Source: Streptomyces sp. NRRL S-340 (GTDB lineage: Bacteria; Actinomycetota; Actinomycetes; Streptomycetales; Streptomycetaceae). From it: a DNA stretch of 14,609 bases. Made by a program: the position numbers and the translations under genes. The notes beneath the pieces are model-generated. The model had not been told where the DNA came from. It saw only the letters and a program-made list of their open reading frames with translations, and made no database searches. The stretch is from positions 1 to 14,609 of the forward strand of contig NZ_JOIY01000079.1 in assembly GCF_000720185.1 (NCBI RefSeq), given 5' to 3'. Shown piece by piece: positions 5,940-13,600 of this stretch. The first letter of the stretch is position 1, and each line of letters begins with the position of its first letter.

Positions 5940-6953
5940 CGCCGCCACCGGCAGGTGGTCGCTGCCGGTGGCCGGCAGCGACCAGGCGGACCGGGGACCG
6001 ACGCCGCGGACCAGGATCTGGTCGATGCGGGCCACCGGGAACGCGGCCGGCCAGCTGAAGCCGAACCCGGCGCCCGCCTCGGCCTGCGCGGAACGCAGCC
6101 CGGAGGTGACGGACGTCAGCGCCCGGTCGTCGGTGGTGCCGTTGAAGTCGCCCACCACGACGACACGTGGCAGCGGTTCGGCGCGCAGGGCACCGGCCAG
6201 CCGCAGCGCCGACGCGTTGCGGGCACCGGCACCGAAACCCGAGGCCGGGGTGAGGCGCACCGACAGCAGATGGGCCACGAACACGGCGACCGGCCCCTTC
6301 GGGGTGCGCACGGTGGCCCGCAGCGCGCGCGGCCACGGCGCGATGTCGACCGGTCCGCCGTCGTCCACCGGATACCGGCTCCACAGGCCGACCGTGCCGC
6401 GCACCACCGCGTACCGGTAGCGGGCCGCCAGGACCTTGCGGTACGTCTCCGTCGCGTCACCCAGTTCCTCCAGCGCCACCACGTCGGCGCCCGAGGCGGC
6501 CAGGGCCCGGGCGGTGCCCGCCGGATCCGGGTTGTGCTCGTCGACGTTGTGCGTCACGACGGTCAGGTCGCCGCCGCCGGCCCGCCTGTCGACCAGACAC
6601 CCGCCGAACAGCGAGCACCACACGGCGGCGGCCACCGCGGCGGCCACCACCGCGGTCGCCGACCGGCGCAGCAGCGCGCACAGCAACAGCACCGGCACGA
6701 CGAGCGCGGTCCAGGGCAGGAAACTCTCGACGAGGCTGCCGAGGTGTCCGGGCCGGTTCGGCACGAGGCCGTGGCCCGCCATCAGCAGGACGGCCGGCAG
6801 GGCGGCGGCGGAGGCGATCCGGCCCCGCCGCCATCTGCGGGAGACCTCCGCGGAACCCGGGGGGTGCGGCCCGCCCGGGTCCTCCGGGGCACCGGAAGCG
6901 TCCGTGGTGTCCGGTCCGCATGGCGTCCGTGACGCGCTCACCGGGACCGTCAT
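5925..6953 (-). CDS. Membrane-anchored EEP-family phosphatase, VanJ/StaP-like
   Basis: This 342-residue protein has a Pro/Gly-rich cytoplasmic start, three membrane segments (about 47-66, 77-96, 99-118) and a C-terminal endonuclease/exonuclease/phosphatase domain (129-342) that should face outside. EEP motifs are complete: N136 in THNVDEHN, E162 in ALEEL, H228 in FVAHLL, D269-x-N271 in GDFNG, D311 in RIDQIL, and S331-D332-H333 in GSDHLPV. This layout matches Streptomyces VanJ/StaP, membrane proteins linked to teicoplanin-class resistance and undecaprenyl-pyrophosphate processing. A lipid-carrier phosphatase role is inferred from that family. It starts 8 bp after the carboxypeptidase stop (ATG at 6951-6953, AGAGG just upstream); an in-frame GTG at 6963-6965 overlaps that stop as GTGA and is a possible coupled start. 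The convergent gene overlaps its last 15 bp. Confidence 0.85.
   Translation of the reverse strand: MTVPVSASRTPCGPDTTDASGAPEDPGGPHPPGSAEVSRRWRRGRIASAAALPAVLLMAGHGLVPNRPGHLGSLVESFLPWTALVVPVLLLCALLRRSATAVVAAAVAAAVWCSLFGGCLVDRRAGGGDLTVVTHNVDEHNPDPAGTARALAASGADVVALEELGDATETYRKVLAARYRYAVVRGTVGLWSRYPVDDGGPVDIAPWPRALRATVRTPKGPVAVFVAHLLSVRLTPASGFGAGARNASALRLAGALRAEPLPRVVVVGDFNGTTDDRALTSVTSGLRSAQAEAGAGFGFSWPAAFPVARIDQILVRGVGPRSAWSLPATGSDHLPVAASLRL
5944..5984. terminator. Two overlapping, mutually exclusive hairpins just after the DUF4132-like gene
   Basis: Hairpin 1: GCCACCGGCAG (5944-5954) with CTGCCGGTGGC (5962-5972), a perfect 11-bp stem with 7-nt loop. Hairpin 2: TGGTCGCTGCCGG (5956-5968) with CCGGCAGCGACCA (5972-5984), a perfect 13-bp stem with 3-nt loop. 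Both use 5962-5968, so only one forms at a time. They begin 5 bp after the plus-strand stop and so may terminate that transcript, yet they lie inside the EEP gene's last codons (around GSDHLPV). Confidence 0.6.
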
Positions 6954-6961
6954 GGCGCCTC

Positions 6962-8008
6962 TCACCGCTTTCCCGGCGCGTTGGCCGACACCCATGCGCG
7001 TACGCCCTCGACCAGCGAACGGCTCGTCTCCACGGCGGCCTCCAGGCCTTGCTGCGGGCTGGAGCCGGCCCGCTGGTGCAGGACCACGCCCAGCACCAGC
7101 CGTTCGTGTCCGTCCCGGTCGGTCGCCCTCGCCGCCCACATCAGGTTGCCGCCCGCCGGGGTGCTGGAGCCCGTCTTCAGGCCGATCACGCCGTTCTCGC
7201 CGAGCAGGGTGTTGGTGTTCCGGATCTCCCCGGGGATCCCGGGCACGGTCGTGGACGGCATGGCGACGACGGACCGGAACGCCGGGTCCTTCATGACCTG
7301 CCGGGCCAGCTTCAGCTGGTCCGCGGACGTACTGGTGGTGGCCGGTCCGATGCCACTGGCGTCGACGTACGCCGTGTTCCGCATGCCCAGCTCCCGGGCG
7401 GCCCGGTTCATCTTCGCGACGAACGCCTCCTCGGACCCGGCGTCCCAGCGGGCCAGCAGCCGGGCGACGTTGTTGCCGGAGGGGATCAGCATCAGCTCCA
7501 GCAGCTTGCGTTCGCTCAGCCGCCGCCCCGAGTCGACCCGCGCGGTCGACTCGGTGCCGGACACCGACTCGTCGGCGGCCTGCTGGTCGACCGTGATGTC
7601 CGGGCCGGTTCCGTGCTCGTCGAGCGGATGGTCGCGGAGCACGACGTAGGCGGTCATCACCTTGGTGACACTGGCGAGCGGTACGGCTCTGTGCCCGCCC
7701 CGCGAGCCGAGGTCGCCCCGGGGGCCGAACCCCTCGACGGACACACTCGTCTGCCCCTCGGCGGGCCACGGCAGCGACGGCTGCACCGGGGCCGGTCCGG
7801 CCGCAGCGGTGTCCTGGATGCCATCGCTCCCACGGTTGACGACAGCGAGCACGACCAGGGCGGCCAGGGCCGTGCATCCCGCCGCGCAGGCCGCGCCGAG
7901 GCGTCCTCGTGACAGACGCCGCGGCCGGGACGGCAGCCCCGGCCCGGCGGAAGCGAGGGTCGCGGCCGGGCGCACATCGGGCTCGCCGGGAGGGGGGACC
8001 GGGCACAT
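6962..8008 (-). CDS. D-alanyl-D-alanine carboxypeptidase (serine peptidase family S11)
   Basis: This 348-residue penicillin-binding-protein-type enzyme trims the terminal D-Ala from peptidoglycan stem pentapeptides. All three S11 motifs are present: SVTK (Ser113 nucleophile, Lys116), SGN (177-179) and KTG (278-280). A 37-residue cytoplasmic tail is followed by one membrane segment (38-57), a signal anchor that places the catalytic domain (about 80-348) outside. No PBP5-type C-terminal beta domain or amphipathic anchor is seen, normal for many actinobacterial members. ATG at 8006-8008 has GGAGG about 9 nt upstream. It is the first gene of a two-gene unit with the VanJ-like phosphatase, and lies 225 bp downstream of the kinase gene on the same strand. 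A perfect 19-bp palindrome is 23-41 bp before its start. Confidence 0.93.
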   Translation of the reverse strand: MCPVPPPGEPDVRPAATLASAGPGLPSRPRRLSRGRLGAACAAGCTALAALVVLAVVNRGSDGIQDTAAAGPAPVQPSLPWPAEGQTSVSVEGFGPRGDLGSRGGHRAVPLASVTKVMTAYVVLRDHPLDEHGTGPDITVDQQAADESVSGTESTARVDSGRRLSERKLLELMLIPSGNNVARLLARWDAGSEEAFVAKMNRAARELGMRNTAYVDASGIGPATTSTSADQLKLARQVMKDPAFRSVVAMPSTTVPGIPGEIRNTNTLLGENGVIGLKTGSSTPAGGNLMWAARATDRDGHERLVLGVVLHQRAGSSPQQGLEAAVETSRSLVEGVRAWVSANAPGKR

Positions 8009-8030
8009 GGGAACGCACCTCCAAGGGGCA

Positions 8031-8049
8031 GTGCGTGACGTTCACGCAC
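8031..8049. promoter_or_regulatory. 19-bp perfect palindrome before the carboxypeptidase gene, candidate operator
   Basis: GTGCGTGACGTTCACGCAC has perfect 8-bp arms around a 3-bp centre. It lies 23-41 bp upstream of the carboxypeptidase ATG, immediately before its RBS segment. As DNA it has the symmetry of a dimeric-regulator site; as RNA it would be an 8-bp stem with a 3-nt loop. I do not recognise it as a known Streptomyces operator. Confidence 0.6.
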
Positions 8050-8172
8050 GTCAGCCACCTTGCGGGGCGGGGTTCTCCAGCAGGGCGACGCCGTGTGTCC
8101 GCCGGCGCTCGCCCCTGTATCCGCTGTGTATCAGCGCCCGCCCGCACCCCTCCCTCGGCGAGTCACGGAGGG

Positions 8173-8215
8173 CGGCGGGTCACCGGGAGGACGGCGGGTC
8201 ACGCAGAACGGCGGG
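8173..8215 (+). repeat. Short direct repeats CGGCGGGTCAC between kinase and carboxypeptidase genes
   Basis: CGGCGGGTCAC occurs at 8173-8183 and 8192-8202, with a shorter CGGCGGG at 8209-8215, at 19- and 17-bp spacing. They sit within 20-60 bp after the kinase stop on the minus strand. OmpR-type regulators often bind direct repeats, so they may be sites for the adjacent regulator, but GC-rich simple repetition explains them equally well. No convincing terminator is seen between these genes, so read-through is possible. Confidence 0.35.
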
Positions 8216-8233
8216 CCGAGTGCGTGCGACGGG

Positions 8234-9493
8234 TCAGGCGGGGGCGGCGGGCAGCCGCAGCGTGGCCACGGCTCCGCCCCCGGGAGCGTCGGCGAAGTCC
8301 AGTGACGCCCCGATGACCTGCGCCTGCCCCAGCGCGATGGTCAGCCCGAGCCCGTGCCCCCGGCCGCGTTCGGCGGCCCCCGTGCGGAACCGCTGCGGCC
8401 CGTGCGCCAGCAGTTCCGCGGGGAATCCGTCCCCGTGGTCGCGGACCGTCACCGTGGTCCCCGCGACCCCGACCTCGACGGGCGCCCGGCCGTGCCGGTG
8501 CGCGTTGACGACCAGGTTGGCCACGATCCGGTCCAGGCGCCGCGGATCCGTCTCCACCGGTGCCACCTCGCTCGCCGTGAACCGCGCCGTGAGGCCCGTC
8601 CGGGCCAGCGAGTCCGCCACCACCTCGGCCAGCGGCACCGGCCGCAGCTCGGCCCGCTCGGCCCCCGCGTCGAGCCGGGAGATCTCCAGCAACTCCTCGA
8701 CCAGCGTCCGCAGCACCCCCACCCGGTCCCTGACCAGCTCGGCCGCCTCCCCCTCGGGCAGCAGCCCGCTCGCGGTGACCAGGCCCATCAGGGGCGTACG
8801 CAGCTCATGGGCGACGTCGGCGGTGAAGCGCTGTTCGGTCCGCAGCCGGTCACGCAGGCTGTCCGCCATCGCGTCCACGGTGGCGGAGATCTCGGTGATC
8901 TCGTCACCGCGTCCGCGCCCGCCGCCCCCCTCGGCGGTGCGCGCCTCCAGGTCACCGGCCGAGATCCGGCGCGCCGTCCGCGCCACCCGCCGCAGCCTGC
9001 GGTGCGGCAGCTCGGCGGCGAGCGCCGACAGCGGGACGACCACGGCCAGCGCGAGCAGCGAGTACTTCCACATGTGCCGGTCCAGCGCGTTGCGGGAGAG
9101 CAGGTCGAGGGTCATGTCGACGTTCACCGCGTAGGGCTGTCCCCGGTACTCCCGCACCGCCCACATCCTGGGCCTGACCGGGTCGGGGTCGTACCAGGTG
9201 GCCACCGGCTCGTGCGGCTGCCCGTCGCGCAGCCGCCGCAGCAGTTCGCCGGGCAGGGCGTCGGCGCCCAGCACGTCCCCGTCGCCCGGGACACCGTCGC
9301 GTTCGTAGTGCTCCAGGGCGAGGGACAGCGCGTTCTGCGCCTTGACCGAGCCCTCGTGCAGCGACCGGTCACGGGTGCTGCCGTGCACCAGGACCCCGAT
9401 GGTCAGGGCGACGGCGCAGCAGGCCACCGCCACCAGCAGGGCGATCCGCCAGCGCAGCGAACGCCAGTTCAGCAGCGCGCGTACACCGTCCAC
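8234..9493 (-). CDS. Sensor histidine kinase of an OmpR-type two-component system
   Basis: This 419-residue membrane kinase has TM1 at about 16-37, an extracytoplasmic sensor region 38-143, TM2 at 144-160, a HAMP linker about 161-215, a HisKA domain with phospho-acceptor H229 in DVAHELRTPL, and an HATPase domain: N box N326/N330 in VANLVVNAHRHG, G1 as DHGDGF (352-357), G2 as GRGHGLGL (377-384). All catalytic boxes are intact, so it should autophosphorylate and also act on the adjacent regulator. Start is GTG at 9491-9493, 1 bp after the regulator's TGA, with GGAG inside the regulator's end: clear translational coupling. The pair resembles the CseB/CseC envelope-stress type in the regulator; the signal sensed is unknown, though the neighbours suggest cell-wall damage. 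Confidence 0.92.
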   Translation of the reverse strand: MDGVRALLNWRSLRWRIALLVAVACCAVALTIGVLVHGSTRDRSLHEGSVKAQNALSLALEHYERDGVPGDGDVLGADALPGELLRRLRDGQPHEPVATWYDPDPVRPRMWAVREYRGQPYAVNVDMTLDLLSRNALDRHMWKYSLLALAVVVPLSALAAELPHRRLRRVARTARRISAGDLEARTAEGGGGRGRGDEITEISATVDAMADSLRDRLRTEQRFTADVAHELRTPLMGLVTASGLLPEGEAAELVRDRVGVLRTLVEELLEISRLDAGAERAELRPVPLAEVVADSLARTGLTARFTASEVAPVETDPRRLDRIVANLVVNAHRHGRAPVEVGVAGTTVTVRDHGDGFPAELLAHGPQRFRTGAAERGRGHGLGLTIALGQAQVIGASLDFADAPGGGAVATLRLPAAPA

Positions 9494-9494
9494 G

Positions 9495-10250
9495 TCAGCT
9501 CCGCCGCAGCTTGTAGCCGAACCCGCGGACCGTCTCGATCCGTTCGGCGCCGATCTTCTTGCGCAGCCGCTGCACGCACAGGTCGACGACCCGGGTGTCC
9601 CCGTCCCAGCCGTAGTCCCACACGTTGCGCAGCAGCGTCTGCCGGTCGAGGACCACTCCCGGGCTGGCGGCGAACTCCAGCAGCAGCCGCAGCTCGGTGG
9701 GGGCCAGAGCGACCGGCTCCCCGGCCCGGAAGACGTCGAGGCCGGCGGTGTCGAGGGTCAGGTCACCGAAGACCAGCCGGGTGCCGTCCGCGGGAGTGGC
9801 CGCCGCGGGGGCGGCGGCCGGCGAGCCGTCGGCGGCCGCGCCCACCGACGTGAACGCCGCGCGCCGCAGCAGCGACCGGATCCGCGCCACCAGCACGGAG
9901 GTGTCCACGGGCTTGACGACGTAGTCGTCGGCGCCCGCCTCCAGACCGGAGACGACGTCCAGCGCGTCACCGCGCGCGGACATCATCAGGATCGGCGCCG
10001 TACTGGTCTCCCGGACCCGGCGGCACAGCCCGATCCCGTCCAGGCCCGGCAGCATCACGTCCAGCAGGAGCAGGTCGTGGCCGCCCTCGCGGAACAGCTC
10101 CAGTCCGCTCAGGCCGTCCGCGGCCGGGGCCACCCGGTAGCCGTAGCGCTCCAGGGCGAGGGCGACGGACCGGCGGATCACCTCGTCGTCCTCGACGAGC
10201 AGGAGGGTGACGGGGGCCTCGGCGCCCCCGCCGACCGGTGCAACAGGCAT
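9495..10250 (-). CDS. OmpR/PhoB-family response regulator, CseB-like
   Basis: This 251-residue cytoplasmic transcription factor has a receiver domain at 13-130: acidic pocket E20-D21-D22, phospho-acceptor D64 in LLLDVMLPG, switch Ser91 and K113 in YVVKPVD. An Ala/Pro/Gly-rich linker spans about 131-156, then a winged-helix DNA-binding domain (158-249) with APTELRLLLEF, WDYGWDGDTRVVDLCVQRLRKKIG and a closing VRGFGYKL. The wording is close to what I remember of Streptomyces CseB, which controls sigE with CseC; paralogy or orthology needs alignment, so no symbol is given. ATG at 10248-10250 is preceded by GGAAG; a longer in-frame start at 10388 would add an unconserved Pro/Arg/Gly-rich leader without RBS. 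A 15-bp palindrome lies 20-34 bp upstream, a possible autoregulatory site. Confidence 0.92.
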   Translation of the reverse strand: MPVAPVGGGAEAPVTLLLVEDDEVIRRSVALALERYGYRVAPAADGLSGLELFREGGHDLLLLDVMLPGLDGIGLCRRVRETSTAPILMMSARGDALDVVSGLEAGADDYVVKPVDTSVLVARIRSLLRRAAFTSVGAAADGSPAAAPAAATPADGTRLVFGDLTLDTAGLDVFRAGEPVALAPTELRLLLEFAASPGVVLDRQTLLRNVWDYGWDGDTRVVDLCVQRLRKKIGAERIETVRGFGYKLRRS

Positions 10251-10269
10251 GTTCTTCCATCCGGACGTA

Positions 10270-10284
10270 GGTGCGGTCCGCACC
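10270..10284. promoter_or_regulatory. 15-bp perfect inverted repeat before the response regulator gene
   Basis: GGTGCGG-T-CCGCACC has perfect 7-bp arms, 20-34 bp upstream of the regulator ATG. It shares the GTGCG/CGCAC half-site with the 19-bp palindrome before the carboxypeptidase gene, but with different half-site spacing. A candidate autoregulatory or repressor site. Confidence 0.45.
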
Positions 10285-10510
10285 CCGGCGCGGGTACGGG
10301 CCGTCCCATCATGCCGCGCGTCCGGACCTCCCCGGGCCGCCGGTCCCGCCATGCGCGGCGACACCGGCCCGCGGGCGTGCGCCGGCACACGGTTCCCTGC
10401 GGCACGGCGCGTCCTCGTCAGGGCAGCACGTCACAACGGAGCCCGGCCCCGCGAGGTTCATCCGGTCAGGGCTTTCCGGCCCACACGTGTCCGTAGTCGA
10501 AACCTTGTCG

Positions 10511-10554
10511 ACATGTGACTCGGAAACGTGCTCCTCAAGTGGATCACATGTGAC
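10511..10554 (+). promoter_or_regulatory. Pair of ACATGTGAC words upstream of the GH3 gene
   Basis: ACATGTGAC occurs at 10511-10519 and 10546-10554, 35 bp apart in the same orientation; the second is part of the 10-bp palindrome TCACATGTGA (10544-10553). The same word is at 4877-4885, and TCATGTGAC is at 1568-1576. These AT-richer words stand out in the GC-rich background and are all intergenic. Confidence 0.45.
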
Positions 10555-10562
10555 AGGGTGCA

Positions 10563-10582
10563 CGGTGGCCGATCGGTCACCG
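10563..10582. promoter_or_regulatory. 20-bp near-perfect palindrome in the GH3 leader, candidate operator
   Basis: CGGTGGCCGATCGGTCACCG is symmetrical at 18 of 20 positions; only the 10568/10577 pair (G/T, a wobble in RNA) breaks it. It ends 7 bp before the RBS (GGAGAGAG, 10590-10597). Sugar-responsive repressors often bind such sites before glycosidase genes; an mRNA hairpin is the alternative. Confidence 0.5.
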
Positions 10583-10601
10583 CACATCCGGAGAGAGACA
10601 C

Positions 10602-13600
10602 ATGCAACGTCCAAGACGCCACCCAAGACGCCGCGGCAGACGCACCGGGGCACTCGCCTCGGCCGTCGTCGCCCTCGCCCTGGCGGCGCCCTGCGCCACG
10701 GCGGCTCCCCTCACCCGGGCGACCGTCACCGACGGCGCCGCCCGGTCCACCCCCCTCTACAAGGACACCAGCCGCTCCTTCCAGGAACGGGCGGCCGACC
10801 TCGTCTCCCGGATGACGCTGGACCAGAAGATCCGCCAGCTCATCACCAACGACGCGCCCGCCATCCCGAGCCTCGGCGTCCAGGGGTACACCTACTGGAA
10901 CGAGGCCCTGCACGGCATCCAGGCCCTCGGCAACGGCAAGAACGCCGGTACCGGCGGCTCCTGGCCGATCAAGGCCACCGGTTTCCCCACCAGCCTCGCC
11001 ACCTCCATGGCCTGGGACCCGGAACTCCAGTACCAGGAGGGCTCCGCCATCTCCGACGAGGCACGCGGCTTCCTGGACAAGTCGCTGTTCGGCACCGGCC
11101 AGAACAACCTCGGTTCCTCGGCGGACAACTACGGCTCCCTCACCTACTTCGCGCCGACCGTCAACAACGACCGCGACCCGCTGTGGGGCCGGCACGACGA
11201 GTCGTACGGCGAGGACCCCTACCTCCAGGCCAAGCTGGGCGGCCAGTTCGTCGACGGCTTCCAGGGCCAGAAGAGCGACGGCACCTCCCTCAACGGCTAC
11301 CTGAAGGCCGCCGCCACCGCCAAGCACTACGCGCTCAACAACGTCGAGGACGGCCGCACCGGCATCAGCTCCGACGTCGATGACACGCAACTGCGGGACT
11401 ACTACACCAAGCAGTTCGCGAGCCTGATCGGCGAGGCGCACGTCGCCGGACTGATGACCTCCTACAACGCGATCAACGGCACCCCCGCGGTCGCCGACAC
11501 GTACACCAACAACGAACTCGCCCAGCGAACCTACGGGTTCGGCGGCCTCACCACCTCCGACTGCGGCGGTGTCGGCACCACCTACAAGCTGCCCGACGAG
11601 GGCCACGACTGGGCGCCCGCGCCCTTCACCACCAACGGCTCCCGCGGCAACCCGCTGTGGATCGACGGGAAGACGGGCGACGAGGTCCGGGCCCCCGCGG
11701 GCGGCCAGGCCATGGCCCTGCGGTCGGGCAACGACCTCAACTGCAGCGGCGAGGAGATGACCACCGCCAACGTCATGGAGGCCGTCCGGGCCGGCCTGCT
11801 CTCCGAGGGCGTCATCGACACCGCGCTGGTGAAGGTGTTCACCGTGCGGATGCGGACCGGCGAGTTCGACCCGCCGGGCAGCGTGCCGTACACCTCCATC
11901 GACAAGTCCGTCATCCAGAGCGCCGGTCACAAGGCGCTGGCCGCCAAGGCCGCCGACGCCTCCATGGTGCTGCTCAAGAACAGCACCCTCGCGGCGACCG
12001 GCCGCCCGCTGCTGCCCCTGAAGGCCGCCGCCGTGAACAAGGTGGTCGTCCTCGGCAAGCTCGCCGACACGGTGAGCCTCGGCAGCTACGGCAACGCCCC
12101 CGACCAGCAGATCTCGATGCGGCAGGGCATCACCGACGCACTGAAGGCCGCCAACCCCGCCGCGTCCGTCCTCTACGACGCGGCCGGCAGCAGCACCACC
12201 GGCACCGGCCCGGTGACGCTCAGCACCGCCACCCAGGCCGCCGTCAAGGCCGCCGACCTGGTCGTCGTCGTGGCCGGCACCGACCAGGACACCGCCTCCG
12301 AGGGCAAGGACCGCACGAGCCTCGCCCTGCCCGGCAACCAGAACGCCCTGATCGACCAGGTCGCCGCCCTCGGCAACCCGAACACCGTCCTGGACCTCCA
12401 GGCCGTCGGCGCGGTGGACATCGCCGCCCGCCAGTCCAAGGCCGCCGCCATCCTCTTCAGCAGCTACAACGGCCAGAGCCAGGGCACCGCGCTCGCCGAC
12501 GTCCTCTTCGGCAAGCAGAACCCGCAGGGGCACCTGACGTTCACCTGGTACAAGGACGACTCCCAGCTCGCCGGGAAGAACGACTACGGTCTCACCCCGG
12601 CCCAGAGCGACGGCAAGGGCCAGACCTACCAGTACTTCACCGGCACCCCCACCTACCCCTTCGGCTACGGGCTCAGCTACACCGGCTTCGCCTACTCGGC
12701 CGCGCAGGTGGACAAGTCCTCCGTCACCGCCGACGGCACGGTGAACGTCTCCTTCGACGTCACCAACACGGGCGACACCCCCGGAGCCACGGTCGCGCAG
12801 CTCTACGCCGCCAACTCCTTCACCGTCCCCGGGGTGACGATGCCCAGGCAGCGGCTCGTCGGCTTCAAGAACACCGGAGTCCTCGCCCCGGGCGAGAAGA
12901 CCCACGTCACCCTGCCGGTCGCCGCGTCCGACCTCAGCGTCTGGAACCCCGCGACCTCCCGGCAGACCGTGTACCCCGGCGCCTGGGCGCTGCGCGTCGC
13001 CTCCGACTCCGCGACCGTGCAGAGCACCGCCACGGTGAACATCACCGGCACCCTCACCCCGAAGGTGCGCACCGTCACCGTCCAGCCCGGCCAGGTCGTC
13101 TTCCACGCGGGCGACACCCTCGACCTGACCGGCAAGAACCCCTGGATCAAGGACGACACCGACCCCGCCAGGGAACAGCGGGACACCTCGATCACCGCCG
13201 ACCACATCGTCGAGGCGGTCAACAACGACCAGTCCTTCACGGACCTGTCCAAGACGGCCGTCCAGTACTCCAGCAGCGACCCCACCGTGGCCACGGTCAG
13301 CTCCTCGGGGCTGCTCACCGCCGCCTCCGACGGCGTCGCCACCGTCAGTGCCACCGTGGGCGGCGTCACCGGCTCCACGGTGATCGTGGTCAAGGACGCC
13401 CTCGCCCTCAAGACGGCCGCGCTGACCCAGCCCGGCCAGACGACGACGGCGACCACCACCCTGACCAACGGCACCGGCTCCGCGCTCACCGGCGTCACCG
13501 TGACCCTGCCGGCCCCCTCCGGCTGGACCGTGCAGGCGGCCACACCGGCCACCTTCACCAGCGTCGCCGCCGGCACCACCGTGACGACGACCTGGCGCGT

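Larger units (their letters stand above)
10251..10601. other. Gene-free divergent control region between the two-component genes and the GH3 gene
   Basis: The 351 bp hold no credible coding frame. They must carry promoters for the minus-strand regulator gene and the plus-strand GH3 gene; I could not assign -10/-35 boxes. Structures seen are the palindrome at 10270-10284, two ACATGTGAC words at 10511-10519 and 10546-10554, a weak LacI-like GGAAACGTGCTCC at 10522-10534, and a 20-bp near-palindrome at 10563-10582. Confidence 0.7.

Noticed and set aside
5925..8147. Extending the EEP gene to a 740-residue protein
   Set aside because: The extra N-terminal part is an Arg/Pro-rich translation across the carboxypeptidase gene, which is clearly coding in another frame.
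8148..8172. Weak hairpin (CCCTCC/GGAGGG) as terminator of the kinase gene
   Set aside because: Only a 6-bp stem with a 13-nt loop; too weak to claim, so read-through to the carboxypeptidase gene stays open.
10522..10534. LacI-type operator (GGAAACGTGCTCC) upstream of the GH3 gene
   Set aside because: Only the left half fits; the right half is degenerate, so symmetry is poor.
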